From assembly GCA_030512335.1 (NCBI GenBank), contig JAULSU010000004.1, forward strand, positions 5,704,001-5,768,000: a stretch of DNA of 64,000 nucleotides, read 5' to 3'. The translations under genes were made by a program, and so were the position numbers. The DNA is from Immersiella caudata. Taxonomy: Eukaryota; Ascomycota; Sordariomycetes; Sordariales; Lasiosphaeriaceae. The number at the start of each line of letters is the position of its first letter. Position 1 is the first letter of the stretch. Shown here in pieces: positions 10,214 to 24,000 of the stretch. Below the pieces are notes generated by a model, which did no database searches, was not told the DNA's origin, and worked only from the letters and a program-made list of their open reading frames with translations.

Positions 10214-12840
10214 CAGGGTTGGGATTACTTTACATTTACTTTACTTTCTTCTAAAAGTAAAAGTAAAGTAAGAAAAAGTAAAGTAAAGGTGGTTTTATTT
10301 AAAAAAAAAAACAAATTAAATTAGTAAAAATATTAACCGCTATATAAATGTATACGAATTCTCTCCTTCACTAACAGATTCATCTTCTATCATATTTGGC
10401 CTTTTAAAGTCCTCTAACTTCCAATATTTTAGTAATACAAGCTGTTTAACAGTATTTCGTATTAAGCGGTTTCGGCTTTTCGTTATAATATTATTACTAG
10501 TAGAAAATACTCGTTCGATTGGAGCTGATGTAGCTGGTATAGCTAAATATCGACGAGCTAATAAGCTTAAAATGGGAAATCGATGATTATTTTGTTTCCA
10601 AAAGTTTAAAGGGTTAAAATCTTTATTTGAAATAATAGGTTCTTTTATATATTGCTTATATTCCTCTTCCTCAGAACTACTGTTAGATATAAAAATATCG
10701 TCCTCATCGTCACTACCGTTATTAGCAGTAAGATTAATTGTAAAATTGTCGATAGTTAATTTGACGAACGAAATACTGTTATTATTTGTATCGTTTAAAT
10801 GTAATTGGTTTTGCATCTTAATATATTCGAATTTTAAAATATTAAATGCGTCGTTATAAATATTTTTATAATGATATAATAAGCCGTTTTCTTTAAAATG
10901 TATTAATTTAAATCGAGGATCAAGTATTAAAGTGATTATGTGAAGTTTTAAACTCCGTATATTTGAAGATGTTATTCGTCAAGGGTAATATTTCTGAAGT
11001 TTTTCGATTCCTCGTTTAATAGCTATAATAAAGCTATTATATTAAATATTTTTTCGGCTTTTGTAATTACTTATAAGTTTTTCTAACTTATTAAAAATTT
11101 GATAAATATATAAAAGTGTAATATTTAAAGTAATGTATAGTTAACCTTATAATTTATCTGTAGGTTTAACGAAAATCTCAAATATAGATTTTAATTCGTT
11201 TAATTCGTCTAATTCGTCAAATTCGCTATCTGTAAGAAAGTGTCGTTTAAATTCGGTATTTTTAGTAAATTTGCTAATATAAGTTAAAGGCTCCTTTAAC
11301 TTAAGAGTTGTTATTATCATATCGTAAGTAGAATTCCATCTAGTGGCATTATCTAAAGGAATTCTCGTTTTTTTATAATTTAAAGGTATTAAACCTTCTT
11401 TTTTGTATTTATTAATTCCTTCAAGAAGTTAAGTTGTTATTATTATCATCATCATCTGAATCGTTAATATAATAGTTTGTTTTTGAATGAAGAATATAAT
11501 CCGTTAAAGTATCTTGAACTATAATATTAAAAATATGAGCCGAACATCGAATGTCGTTAATTAAATCGTTTTTTCTTTTTAAAATTGATATAAATTTGTT
11601 ATTATTAAAAGCGTTATCTCTTGTAATAGATAGTATTATATTGGTTGTATTTATAATATTTAAAAACTTATAGTTTTGTAAAATTCGTAAAAATTCGTTA
11701 TATATAGTCGGCTGTATGACTTTTGGTAAGATGTCCAAAGCCGATCAACTTGTATTTTAACTCAAAGTCGGTATTAATATAAGTTAATATGATTCCAAAA
11801 TATGCGTCTTGACTGTTTGAAGTCCAAATATCGAATATAAGAGAGAAAGTGCCATTACTTTCTATATTAAGACGTATATCGTTAATTAGATTAAGAAACT
11901 CCGTATGATAGTGTTTTTCGAGTATCGTTTTTATTTTTTTCCGGTTTATTATAGGTGTTAATCGGTTATAATAACTTACTAATTCTTTAAAAGTAGATGA
12001 TTCGAGGATGTTAAACGAGAGATTATTTTCGATTATAAAATTCAATATTTTATCATAAGCTTCATGGTCGTTAAAGTCGGTTATAGTATTATTTCGAGAT
12101 CGTTTTCTGCTATCTGCTGTACTAAGAGAAGTACTAAAAAAATCGTTTTTAGAGGGTATATTTTGGATTTTAGTTTTATTCTTTTCTGTAGCTTTATTAT
12201 AAGCTACAGTGGGGTGTTTATTTTGATAATGTTGTACGTAATTCGAAGACTTAAAGCCTTTAAGAGGTGTAATTTTATTAAAACTGCATAAAACGCATTT
12301 AATAAGTATTTTTCGTTCTGTATTATTATCGAGAGGTTGTAATATACGAGTATATAAGCCGTAGCTTTAAAACTAGTAGTATTACTAGAACTCGCTCCCA
12401 TCTCTGTATCTGTTAAAGCGTTTGTGGATTCTGAGTTGGAAAGAATAATGTTTGAAGAATCCATTTTAAATAACTATTAAAATAGTAATATAGAATGGGT
12501 AGATAAGTAATATTGTATTGAAGTTTTGATAGATGGATTGTTGATAGTAATGGTAAAGAATGAAGAAAACTTTTTAAGAAATACGACTTTAAGTAAGCAT
12601 ATACATCATTAATTTCTTAGTTAATTAAAGTGGTATTATAACTTAGTTTAATTATATAGCATTTATATATGGTTTTTATATCATATATTACCACCTTACT
12701 TTTTTTTTTACTTTTTCTTACTTTGTTACTTTACTTTACTTTAAAAGTAAAATTACCTTACTTTACTTTTTCATTGTACTAAAAGTAAAGTAAGAAAGTA
12801 AAAGTAAAAGTAAAAATGTTAGAAAGTAATCCCAACCCTG
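10214..12840 (-). mobile_element. Complete hAT transposon with perfect 8-bp target duplication
   Basis: 2,627 bp. The left end is CAGGGTTGGGATTACTTT and the right end is its complement AAAGTAATCCCAACCCTG. Target duplications TTTATAGC at 10,206-10,213 and 12,841-12,848 are identical. Subterminal regions are rich in AAAGTAAAGTAA-type repeats, likely transposase-binding sites by analogy with other hATs. The minus strand carries a transposase gene that is nearly readable end to end but broken by stops and at least one frameshift. It landed in an already existing gypsy element. Confidence 0.95.
10340..12464 (-). pseudogene. hAT transposase, BED finger to dimerisation domain, inactivated
   Basis: Starting at the ATG at 12,464, the N-terminus is Ser/Thr-rich. 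A frameshift near 12,360 then leads into a frame open from about 12,370 to 11,698. That frame has a zf-BED finger (KCVLC, then HYQNKH about 20 residues later), the IFDIWTS segment of the catalytic core and the ELKYKLIGFGHLTKSH stretch. Downstream come NDIRCSAHIFNIIV and the RWNSTYDMI hallmark near 11,330. The C-terminal hAT dimerisation domain follows at 10,340-10,600, with LSLLARRYLAIPATSAPIER. Four in-frame stops near 11,150, 11,142, 11,043 and 10,980 are TAA or TGA where CAA or CGA would fit. All four can therefore be explained by C-to-T changes. No active transposase can be made. Confidence 0.88.
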
Positions 12841-12951
12841 TTTATAGCTACGTCGTTAATACCTTAGAGGTGGAAGGCGAGTTTAAGGTAGGTAGATATA
12901 GTATCTGTAAGTTTTACGGAACTGGTCTTTAAAGGGTAAACGTAAGTATTG

Positions 12952-13670
12952 TGTTACAACCGGTACCTGTCGATAAACGGTCGGCAGGGTCGCTAAATAG
13001 GTTAGGCTAGGTAAAGAGGAGTAGTGCAGAAGTAAGTCCTTACAGATAGGGGTTTACTAGTTAATGGTGGTCATATATCACTATAATGTAAAGTAACACT
13101 TTAAATGTTAATTTAATAGGATATAATCGAAGTTAGTTTAATTAACCAGCAAATACTTGTGTGAGGAACAGAAGGTTCCTATTACAACCTCTGGCCTGTC
13201 GACAAACAGTCGGCAGGGTCGGTAGATAAGTGGGGTAGGGTAAAAAGGAGTAATACAGAGAGGTAAGTCCTTACAAACGGGGTTTACTGGTTAACTGGCA
13301 GTTATATATCACTATAATACAGAGTAACACTCTAAGTGTTAGTGTAGTAGGATATAATCAAAGTTAGTTCAATCAACAGGCGAATACTTACGTAAGAAAC
13401 AGGAGGTTCCTTATATTATCGTGGGTATAATAATAACTATTAATACTAACTAATGGTATTATAGCTCGTACCTTGATCTGTTACTCTGTCTTTTAATATC
13501 TACAGATCGCAAAGTATTACTTTATAAGTCCGGGTATACTTTATAAAAAAGCAGGGTCTTAGCATAAAACATATAATATTTAATAGTCTTAATACGGTGT
13601 TCCATACTGTGGCACCTGCGGGCACATGTTAGCCTGTCCCGGTTATAAGGGTGGCCCGCTGGTTATCACA
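12952..13670 (-). repeat. Two decayed LTRs of the TGTGACGACC family, head to tail
   Basis: A partial copy spans 12,952-13,179 and a full-length copy spans about 13,180-13,670, both on the minus strand. The full copy reads from TGTGATAACC at 13,670 to GGTTGTAATA at 13,180. On the minus strand, the bases just before it (complement of 13,671-13,690) are purine-rich, including AAGGAGGGGAA, which fits a polypurine tract. The full copy is therefore the 3' LTR of the gypsy relic to its right. The partial copy may be the remnant of an LTR into which the second element inserted. No matching 5-bp flanks were found. Confidence 0.65.
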
Positions 13671-16600
13671 CGATTCCCCTCCTTATCTTTCTTTTTCTAT
13701 AAAAAATCTGTAACTGTAAATTTCCTTCTTTTATTATCCTCCCCATACCTTATTACCGTGTTAATAAGTGTAGGCCCTCTTTTACTAACCGCCGTGGGAA
13801 CCTCGTAACCTATATCTCTGTATTTAATCTTAAAATATCTCCCTACACTTAATGTAAATAATTCTAACGTAAGTGCCTTATATTATCTGATTCTAATTCC
13901 TGTTTTAAATACCGATCCGCGAATATTTATTATAACGCTTTTAAAAATAACGTGGATTTCTGGCAGAAGTTAATTTTTTAAAAGGAGAAATTAGATAAAG
14001 CCTGAAATAAGGTATTAAAAGAGATAACCGCTGTTTAGAAATCCCTTGTTGCTGCTTTTTCTAAGGCGTAGCGGCTTGAGCGATAATTGAAGTTAATTAA
14101 TAATAAAGCTTACGTTACGTTTAGTAAATACCTAAAGGTAATTTAATTTTTTTAAGACCGAAGAAGTGTAAACCGGTTTCTATCTTAAGGTGATAGCTAA
14201 GTTATTTAACTGGGGCGAGTTTTAGCTAGGGGAATAATAGTGAGGTCTCTGTAGCCGGCGATAGCTTTTTCCTAAGGTAAGTTATCGTCCTTCCGGTTTT
14301 TAAGCTTTAGTGCTAATAATCGTTTAAATCTATTTTAGGGGAGGTAAACCAGTTACTAGGGGTTAAGGGTTATGGTAATAAAGGTGAGTTTTAATAATAA
14401 AATGGTCTATTAGTGTAATAGCTAGCGTGTTTATTCTTCGTTTTTTATATAGCAGGCTTAAGGTACGCTGTATAAAAAATCTTTAGTAAAAGGTTAAAGG
14501 TTTAAACCTCACACGGGTTATTACTTTTTCCACCACCCCGTGTGTGTTCTTTTTACTACATATACTGGGTAACCGGGAGAGTTATTTTTATATAATTAAT
14601 AATACTATTATAATACCGTTTACACTGTAGTCCTTTAAGGTCAATATCTTTTCGCTAATTAAGGTTAATCTGGATTTTCACGGTGGAATTTCTTAATTAA
14701 CTTTAGGTAAAGAAAACTATTAACTGGCTTTTAAGAGTTTAACTTAGGGCTGAGGTTTAACTATTTAATAAGATAATAAAATTTACTTTTACGATATTAT
14801 AAGTCTAGAACTTCTTCGATATCAAAGTCTTCTTTATCAGTGTACACTTTGATCTTCTTCTCCATTAAGACGTTCCTTAGTGTTAGCTTGAGAAAGGAGA
14901 TGTGAAAAACCTTAATCCGTACTTTTATAATGGTGGGTAAGTTAAGTTTGTAATTAGAGGTAGTGATCTTCCTTTTAATAAAGAACGGTCCGAGTTTCTT
15001 AAAGTTAAGTTTGCGGCTTGGCTGTTAGGTGTGTAAATTTTGTGAAAAAAGGTAGACTGGGTCCCCCTCTTAGAGAGTCGGTCCCTTAGCTTTTTTATTA
15101 TCGTAATACCCCTTTATTCGTTCACGGGTAAATTTAAACTTAGCCTTAAAGTAGTCGTGTAGCTCTTGAAGTTTATTAGCTTAAATAGTAGCTTAGGGTG
15201 TGTCTATAGGTAGTCTTTTACGGAGTTCCAGTTCTTGGCTAAAAAGTGTGAACAATAAGGAGACTTTTATTAACTTAATAATAATAATATTATAGGTTAT
15301 CTGTACTGTTAGTAATAGCTTAAGCTAGTTCTTATTTAAAATTAATAAATACTTAGAGGTATGTTTTAAAGGTCTAATTTAAGTGCTCTATTTATCCGTC
15401 AGTCTAAAGATAAAAAGCTATTAACAGTTTACTTTTCACGTCTATTTATTACATTAATCCTTCTTAAAATTTAGATACGAATGGCTTATCTTAGTCGGAA
15501 ACGATATCATTAGGCTAAAGATATTAAAAGACGATATACCGCTTAAAAAGGTAAATAAATTATTCAGCTATCGTTTATATTAAATATAATAAAAAGTATA
15601 CCTATTTCATTATTCTATTAACAACTACTTAAATAAAGTTATAACTAACACTTATAACTAGATCCTTTAAATTAGGGATTCTAGTGATAAAATTTATCAA
15701 GATAAAACTCTATGACGTGCTAGGGGTCGGGAGAGGTTTAAGAAGTCCGTAGGGCTTATATCTACGTGTTTTTATTTAATTACAGATATTACAGTTATTA
15801 ATAACCTTTTCTACCACCTTTTTTATTCTTAAGAAGATATATCTTTATTATATTTATAATAGTATTTTTACTTTTCCCATATGTCTTGTAATGTTTACTT
15901 TATCTATCTGTTAGATAAACTTCTTTTATTTTTTCAGGTTATAAATGTAAGGTTTTCCTTTAAAGAAAAGGAGGTCTTTTAATCGTGGTCCTCTCTCTAT
16001 TCTTTTTAACGTTTTACTGTATTTTTCGCAGTCGGGGTAAGGCCTTTTAATTCAATAGGAAATATTATAGTTTCATATAATATCTTCTCTTTTCACCTAA
16101 AGGTCCTTTTATTCCCACTTTATATAGTACTCCTAACAGGTATTAATAAAAGTTAAAGGCTGTTATCAGGTGTTTAATCCGGACACTGATTTATAAAGAT
16201 CTGGGTTTCCTCTAGTATCTAATTATTCAAGATCTACAGTATATATATACTAAAGCACTGTCCGTGGTTTCCGTAAATATGATAATAAGTTCCAGGTCTT
16301 TGACGTTTTCCTTATAATCCTCACATCGGTTTAACATGTTAACTTTACCGTTCTTAACGCCCTTAACGTAACGGATTTTGAAGTGGAATAGTACTATTAA
16401 CTTAACCTATCTAGCTTATCTAAGACTAAGTTTCTTCGTTAAAAAATACCGTAGGTTATTATAGTTAAAGAGAACCTTAACAGATTCTTTTATATTACTA
16501 AAGTACAGGGCTTATTCCGAGAAAAATTAGATAATCGCTATAAGCTCTTTATCGTAGATAAGGTATCTAACGGCTAGTCCTTAGATTCTCTTCAAAAGGA

Positions 16601-19180
16601 AGGTAACTAGGGGCTAAAATCTATCCTTACCTCACTAATTTAATTCTCCTCCACAAGTGTAATTAAAGGTGTCCGTTTTAACTTTAAATAGTTACGAAAA
16701 ATCGGGTAATATAAGTATAGGGGCGGTTATAAAGGCGTGTTTCAATCCGTTAAATACCTTCTATTATATTTCCGTCCAGATAAACGGTTTTCCTTCACCT
16801 ATGAAGTTATATAAAGGCCTGGTAATCTTACTATACTAATATATATACCGTCAGTAGTAATTCGTTAATCCGATAAAGGCTTAGACTCCTTTTTACAAGT
16901 TAAGTGTAAGCTAGTCGAGAATTGCTTTAACCTTTAACCTCCATATTACTATTTTTCCGGGTAAGATTTTAAATCTTAAAAAATCAAGCTCCTAAACGTA
17001 AAATTAACTCTTTTTTAAATTAACTGTTAGGTTTACCGTTTTTAACGTAAAGAGGATTAAGTAGACGTGTTTACAGTGTTTTTTATCTTCTTATAAGTAA
17101 ACTAAGATATTATTAAGATAAATAAATATAAACTTATCGATAAAAGGGCGGAGGATATAGTTGATTATATTTTAATAGGTTACTAAGGCGTTAGTGAGTT
17201 TAAACGGTATTACTTAGTATTTGTAATAACCTAGGTGTATCTGGAAGGCAGTCTTTTACTTATCTCTAAGAGCGATTTAACTATATTTAAAGGCGTTAAG
17301 GGAGTTATAAGAAGAGAATCAATCGGCTTTAGCGATTCTTTTACCAAACTTATTGATCAGGGGTAAAAGGTATCAATTCTTTATAATATCTTCATTTAAT
17401 AATCGATAATCAATTATTATTTATAATTTATTATCTTCTTTTCAGTACAAATAAGACTAGGTACCCTGCCGGTAACTGTAATTCCTAGATAAATCTTAAG
17501 GCGAGGTTTTCTTTAATATATTCTCAAAGGGCTTTAACTTAGCGTAATCCGAGGTGATATATTAGGAAAGATTTTAACTAGGCCCCTGGCTTTAACTTAA
17601 TCTTATAGTTAAAGGGTCTGTAGTCTGGTAAATGTAATAGCTTTTCTTTAAACACTAAATACTTCTAATATTCCTTAAGGACTCTAGATAAAATATCCTA
17701 GTCTTTTTATTACGGCTAGGTATCTGGCCGTTTTACTGTCTTTATTAGTAATTACTGTATTTCCACCTTTTAATCATCATTAGATTTATAACCTGAGTTA
17801 TAAGGGTTATCTGCCTTATAAAAACGTATTTATAACAGGGATAATTTGTCGACTTTAGTGTTTTTCAGATTATCTTTCTTAGGTACGGTATCCGGGTGTC
17901 CTTACCCCTAGTAATCGGGACATTCTTATTAATTAAAATTAAGCTAGTTAGCGTTTTAATCGATTATAGGATTATATCTTTTTAAACCTGTTTCCTATAA
18001 AAAAGTTGTTTTTTATTAATTAATTTCGGGTCGATAATATCAGTAACACTACCGCTATTAAATAGATAAATTAATAATTTCTTTCTTCCTTAAAGTACGT
18101 TATTATAACAATCCTTTCGTTAAAAGGTCTTTTTTAACCTAACTGACAAGTACCTTTTCTCCGTCTTATAGCTTTTACCAGCTGGTGGTTCACTGGTTTA
18201 CGGCCCTGGTAAAAGGCCTAAATCCGTTTCCCAGGTGGATTCGGGGATAGATATCGTAGATCGCTTAAACGTAGTATAAAAGGTGTCTAGTATCTTTCCT
18301 CGGGTCTTAACGGACTTTATATAATTTGATAATATATATCCGTCTGAACTTAAAGACAAAAGGCCACGTATTGATTCTAAAAACGTTACTATTATACGTT
18401 CCTTTATAAAACTGGTAGTATTAATCAGAGGCCTTTAATTCTTAATAAATTAAGCAGGTCAGCTGTAGGTATCGGGCTAATGTTAATTCTTTCGCTTTTA
18501 TATCCGCGTATTACTTTAAAATTTATTATCGTAAGGTTCCTTTCCCCTGTAAGTACCTTATACTACTTTAAAGGTATGTCCTTATATATACAGGCTACAG
18601 CTCCCCCTTTTTAGACAGTGGGCTAGTAGTTGTAATACCTTTTTATTACCCTGTGGAAGGGAAGGTTGTAAAAATAGACGTAGTTAATCTATAGGATTTT
18701 ATTAATGTTCCCTTTTACTACAGAGGGCTTCTAAGGTGGATTGGTGTATATTAAGGCTTAGTATATAAAGCGCTTTTTCTACGGTGGTTTATTTTATCAC
18801 GGGAATTTCCTTTTAGTCTCCCCACTAATAAATAGAGTTAAGGGGATTAAAGATCCCTTTTACCATTTGGTTAAATTTGAACTTATTAGTAAATCTTTTT
18901 ATAACGTTATAGAATTGCCCTTTAAGTGTAAGGGTTACACTTATCTTAGTTATAGTACTTATATCCCTTTTAAGTACTTAAATTTTGGTTAACGTCTTAT
19001 GGTAAAGTGTTTCCGGGTTAAGGGGTATATTATAGTTTCCCAGGTACCTAGTTATAAAGACGTGGGCTTATTAGGTGTTAGGGAACTGGTAATAGTTCTT
19101 TAAGGACTTAATAAGACTGAAATTCTCCTTTTACATTAATCTTTATCGATTTACACCTTAGGTATTTCGTCCCATACAGG

Positions 19181-20026
19181 CAGGGTTGGGAATTAATTTT
19201 TAGTTTTTTAATTTTAATTTTAATTTAGTTTTAATTTGTATAAAAATTAAATTAAGAAATTAAGAAAAATATTTGAAAAAAACAACATTATTGTTGCTTT
19301 GTAGCGGCATACAGGCCTGTACTACAGCGCCTAAGAGCCTGTGGAAGCCTGTAGTGCAGGCTTCCTTCAGGGGAAGAAGTGCGAGTACAGTGCTCCTCCG
19401 GAGCACTATAGGATACGACAGCAGAGCTTACAAAGGTGCTGAAGGAAGCAACGAAGGCCTGTACTACAGAGCCTAAAAACAAGTTACAGCGGACTATGCG
19501 CTGTAAAACAACAGGTTTCAGTGAACTCTGCACTTTAATAAACAACTGTATTGCTTGTGAGATACTTGCTTAAGAGAAAAGCTAACAACAGGAGAGGAGA
19601 GGGCCTATTATAAGCTGTGGGAGCTCTGGAATGGAATTCCAGAACTTTCTACTACTAATATAATAATAGAATAGTACGGTGGAGGTTCTCCACAGGCCTC
19701 GTAATTGCTTATGTGGCCTGAGAAGGTTTGAAACCACATTGTGGCTAGTGAGTGGTGGCTGCAGGTACAGGGTACCCAAGCGGTGCAGGGTACGCGAGCC
19801 ATCCTTTACTTAATGGCAGGCCCTATAATGCAGAGCCTCTCCAGTGCTCTCAGAGATTAGAATTTAACAATAGTTTTAATAATTAGCTATAGATATTTGT
19901 TTACAATTTATATTTAAATTATTCCTGCCTTATAAGTTTAAACCTTGATTGAATTTAATTTTTCTAGTTTAATTTTAATTTTAGTTTCAGGAAAAATTAA
20001 ATTAAATTAAATTAATCCCAACCCTG
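19181..20026. mobile_element. hAT MITE with 8-bp duplication, itself carrying a solo LTR
   Basis: Left end CAGGGTTGGGAATTAATTTT and right end TTAATCCCAACCCTG form the inverted repeat. The duplication CATACAGG is exact at 19,173-19,180 and 20,027-20,034. Without the nested LTR (19,292-19,869) the element is only about 268 bp and non-coding, a MITE. Its ends match the autonomous element at 10,214-12,840 in the first ten bases, so that hAT family could have moved it. Confidence 0.92.
19292..19869 (+). repeat. Solo LTR, TGTTGCTTTG family, nested in a MITE
   Basis: Begins TGTTGCTTTGTAGC and ends TAGAATTTAACA, flanked by ATTAT (19,287-19,291) and ATAGT (19,870-19,874), a 5-bp duplication with one mismatch. 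It lacks about 110 bp relative to the 692-bp copy at 39,265. Little of it is RIP-mutated although everything around is. Overlapping open frames on both strands (19,273-19,802) are repeat sequence. Confidence 0.8.
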
Positions 20027-21034
20027 CATACAGGCGCTTTTTCTAAAGGTCGGTCTTTAGCGACCTACACCCCTTAAAGAGCCCTACTTAGCCTAAGTAA
20101 GTTAACTTTAAGTGTTATTAGTTATTCCTTTAAATTAGGGATAAGTATTTTAAGTTTTAAATCTTGTACCTTTTATTCTTAGGCAGTGTACTTATTAATA
20201 AGTAGTAATGTGTTTTAGATGTAAAGCTGGTTTATTTCCTTAATGAGTTTTTCCACTAACTTTATAGTATTCCATATAAGTAATATATATCTTTAGTGAT
20301 TATTAAGTAAGGTTTTAGTTATGTTATTGTTATTATTATCTAATTCTGACCAGTTATTATATTTTAATGGCGAGTTTAGTTGGTTATTACTTAAGTTGAC
20401 TATTTGTATAGTGATTTTATCCTTATTAGTGGAGTGATCGGTTTTTCCTTTAGGTAGAGGTTTAAACTTAACTCTTTTCCTCTCCTACTGGTAGTTCTAT
20501 ATATAGTAACTGTGTTTATTATAATAAAGCACTAAATCTTAGACTAATCTCGTGACCTAGGCTTTAAATCTCAGGTGTTTTTACCGTTCTTACTAATTAT
20601 GTTAATTTTTATTAGTTTTAAATAGGTACTATCAACAGTGTTTTAATATCAGTACTTCTTTCCTTTATTAACTTTCAGCTAGGGTTTAAGTATTTAATAA
20701 CGCCTTCTTTTTATCACGTTCTTTATATATCTTAGTGATTTCTTCTTTAAAATTAACCTATCCCTTGACCTTATTAAAAACCTTAATTATAATGGCTTAT
20801 CTTTCATCCGTAGTGTTAGTGAAGTAATTATCGACAATTCCTTTAAACCAGAAGTTCAGATCTCCACTTATCCACAAAACCGTATAAAAGACCTTAATAA
20901 CTTAAGGTGTTAAGTGTGTTAAGTACAGTGTTATTCTTATCTCCTCCACTGTTCTTCACACTGTGGCACCTGCGGGGCACCTGCGGGGTCACGTAGGCCC
21001 GTCCCGGCCTTAAGGCGGCCCGTAGGTCGTCACA

Positions 21035-24000
21035 CATTTCCTTTCTATCTTCCGTTTAATATATAGTAAAATAAATACACTAAATCTGTACCCGAGGTGT
21101 AAAGATAATCTGCGTTTCAACAGTATTAAGTTAAGTCTCCTCTCCCCTTGATGTAGGAACTAACCTTTACCTATATTTTAACTTTACCCAACGGATTAAG
21201 TAAATAAAAATGTATGAAAGGAATGTGATGAATGATAACTTGAATAATATCTCCTTAAATAAAATATAAGTCGGTAAAAATATAATTCACTGACCGATTG
21301 TTATAATTTATATAACGTATATGAATTAGCTGAATAGTGAAAGAACGAATATCAACGTTAGAAGATGTGAGAGGGAGAGCGATGTTATTAAACGCGTAAC
21401 TGATTAAATGTAGCCTTTTGCTTACTAATAAACAGGTTGATAGTTAATATTATAAGCCTTTATGCTCTTTAATAAGCTAAACTTTGTTATTAATTGATTA
21501 TGATTAATAATTTAAACTTGAATTATACATGATTGTACCAGATTCAAAAAGAGCAAGCCTGCGATTTATTACTTTAAAGTCTTTACACGTCTTATTAACT
21601 GATGGGAAAGCTGTGTAAACTGTAATAACTTATGAAAAAAAAACCGTTAAGCATATATTACTTTAAACTTCAATTATAACCAGTGATGAGTAATCAGGAA
21701 AATACCTTTGCTTTCATATAAGGTAATTGCTGTATTCAGGGTTAAACAGGAAGAGTCAGCTTATTTAACCTGATAATACAAAGCAAATAAAACTTTTCAA
21801 GTGTAAAGGAAAAATAAGTTAAATGTTTTACGGTTGTAATAACTATTTAGACCTTTTAAGTAAAACTGTAATTTACAGTGTTTTACTAATATTTATAAGC
21901 TTTACCGTTAAACCCTTATACTATTTTAACTTAGTAATAATGAAAAGTCTTTTATAAGTTTAATAATAAATACTAAGAAGGTAATTATTATAATCAATGT
22001 AAAGGTAACGGTCAAATTCATGTTAGTTAAAAAAGGATAAGGGTAAAAGTGTGTAACTTTTTAATAACTTTTAAATACGGGAGTATAATTAGTCAGCTAT
22101 TATAAAAGATAAGATGAAATTACATACGTTTACTATTAAATCACATTAACGATAATCTAATAATTAACGTAGAAGCCGTATATGTATAATAATATTAACG
22201 TAAATAAAACTGTAATATTTAATAAGTAAGCCTTGGGTGTCCTCCTACCGAGGCGAAAGGGGACTTATCCACCATAACTGTAAATTCTTAATTATGTCTT
22301 TCTTATCACCCGTACCGATAATAAGGCATTTCAATTATCGCCGAATCACTCTGTCGGGTATAAGACCCCCGATACCCCACCAGAAGGATACCAGTAATAA
22401 AGCCACCTAACTATTTGATATAAACTCCCCCCTGTTTAATTAACAAATAGGTAGTAGTTTTATCGTATCTGACTTATCGTTCCCGGTGGTATAAATACTG
22501 CTATGTTCCTCTTACCTGTTTTGAAGGTATATTTACCCGTCCCCTTTTGCTAAATCTAATTTATTTATCACTTACCCCGGACTAATTCCACCGTAAAACG
22601 GCCAAACCATTCCGTCGGGTTAAGACCTGCGGGTTTAAAAAGATATTCCTAGTGTGCGGACGATTTCATTCAACCGTTAAGTCGGTTTTCTTAATATTAT
22701 TAAAGCGTTATTTAACACACGAGGAATTAATTTTTAAAGGGTATCAAGCGAATTAACTTTAACGATTTTTACATATGTTAGGAGTAATATAAGGACAGTA
22801 CTTTACATTACCACGTTACCGGAGAGTAGTTCTTTAATTAAAATAAAATATTAAGAATTCTTAATATTTCGATATTGAAAAATCCCACCTTAACATTGCT
22901 GCTACACATAATCGATTACTTACGTAAAGGTAAGTGTATAAACCTGGTGTAACTCATGTAGGAGGGGGTATAAAACCCTTAATATTATTTATTAAGGAAA
23001 CCTATTTAGTACTAAAAGAACCAATCTTTAACTAAAACAATATTCATGTTTATATAACCGATATGTTTAACATTAAGAAAGGAAATTTACGGACACTTAA
23101 AGATAAAACCTAGTAAATGGAATATCCCCCCTAAACTACCATTATAGAATAAAAAATATCTTAAAACACCTTAAAGTAAGTGGACATTCTTTTCGTAGCG
23201 TAATCCCTCCCCTTAAGGGGGGCCTTAAGATATGGTTTTAGTTTTAGATAAACGGTAAGGGCTTAACATACAGTTAACCCGGTATAACCCTCTTATTAAC
23301 GGGGGCACCCCATAAATAGGGCCCTACTTTTACGATATAGAACCAGGAAACAAGACCTGTCATGAGCCTCCCAGATCTGTGATTGATAAGAATATAGCTT
23401 AAATAATAACCCTTTACTTATAAAGCGTAACGAAAAATTTCTAAGACTCATAAATACATTATAGTTAACGGTATATCTTTTTTAGTACTAAACTTTTAAA
23501 GGTATTATAAGTGAATTTTAAGTGTACAGATGGAGTTTATTGTAACGGATAAATATAAGGGTAAGATACGGACTACTAAATAAGGTAAATTATATATTTA
23601 CTTATTCAACGAGGAACTTAATACGTATAATAAAGTCGATGTAGATTACTTAAAGGGTAAATATATCTTATCTTAACCGTAATTATAACAAATTGTTCTT
23701 TTCGCAGACTTAATAATAAATACCGTAACGATAACGGTTATAACTTTAAAAAAAAAGCGACACCTTTGAATTTAAGCTTAGTAAACAGGGGCGAAAGATT
23801 CCGATAAACGGGGTGATAAATAAGTGATGAAGGGGGAGATGGTAAAGGATAAGGAATATAAAATTCCGTTAACGGTAGCTACTATTAAAACACGTAAGTC
23901 ATAACCTAATAATAAAAACCATAATACTATTATATACGACGATTAACGGAGATAAATGTTGTAATTCCGGGTTATACGGTAAGAACGATATAAGCGTAAG

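Larger units (their letters stand above)
6711..12951 (-). mobile_element. Decayed Ty3/gypsy retrotransposon body, minus strand
   Basis: On the minus strand around 8,210-8,300 a reverse transcriptase core is readable, with the LKKDGKLQ motif and a following INYRSLN-like motif. Further on, around 7,325-7,400, the end of RNase H is readable as HHIKGTENNRADALSRR. This order, RT then RNase H, is that of a gypsy pol running right to left. Stops and AT-rich codons break it throughout. The body is interrupted by a solo LTR (8,484-8,924) and by a complete hAT element (10,214-12,840). Only about 600 bp follows RNase H, so integrase is at best partial. Gag was not recognised. Confidence 0.75.
13671..21034 (-). 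mobile_element. Second decayed Ty3/gypsy retrotransposon, minus strand
   Basis: On the minus strand near 17,400-17,480 a mutated reverse transcriptase motif reads LPAG, then LVLFVLK, with stops where G and K are expected. Near 16,320-16,400 the RNase H tail reads FKIRYVKG then NG, with the ADALSRR stretch mutated to VNMLNRC. Order and spacing match the first relic. The 3' LTR is at 13,180-13,670. At the right, 20,931-21,034 contains a damaged LTR start (complement of GGTCGTCACA). A small hAT-type element at 19,181-20,026 interrupts it. Protein sequence outside the two landmarks could not be assigned. Confidence 0.7.

Noticed and set aside
11421..12045. Two minus-strand frames as separate genes
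   Set aside because: Both are parts of one broken hAT transposase.
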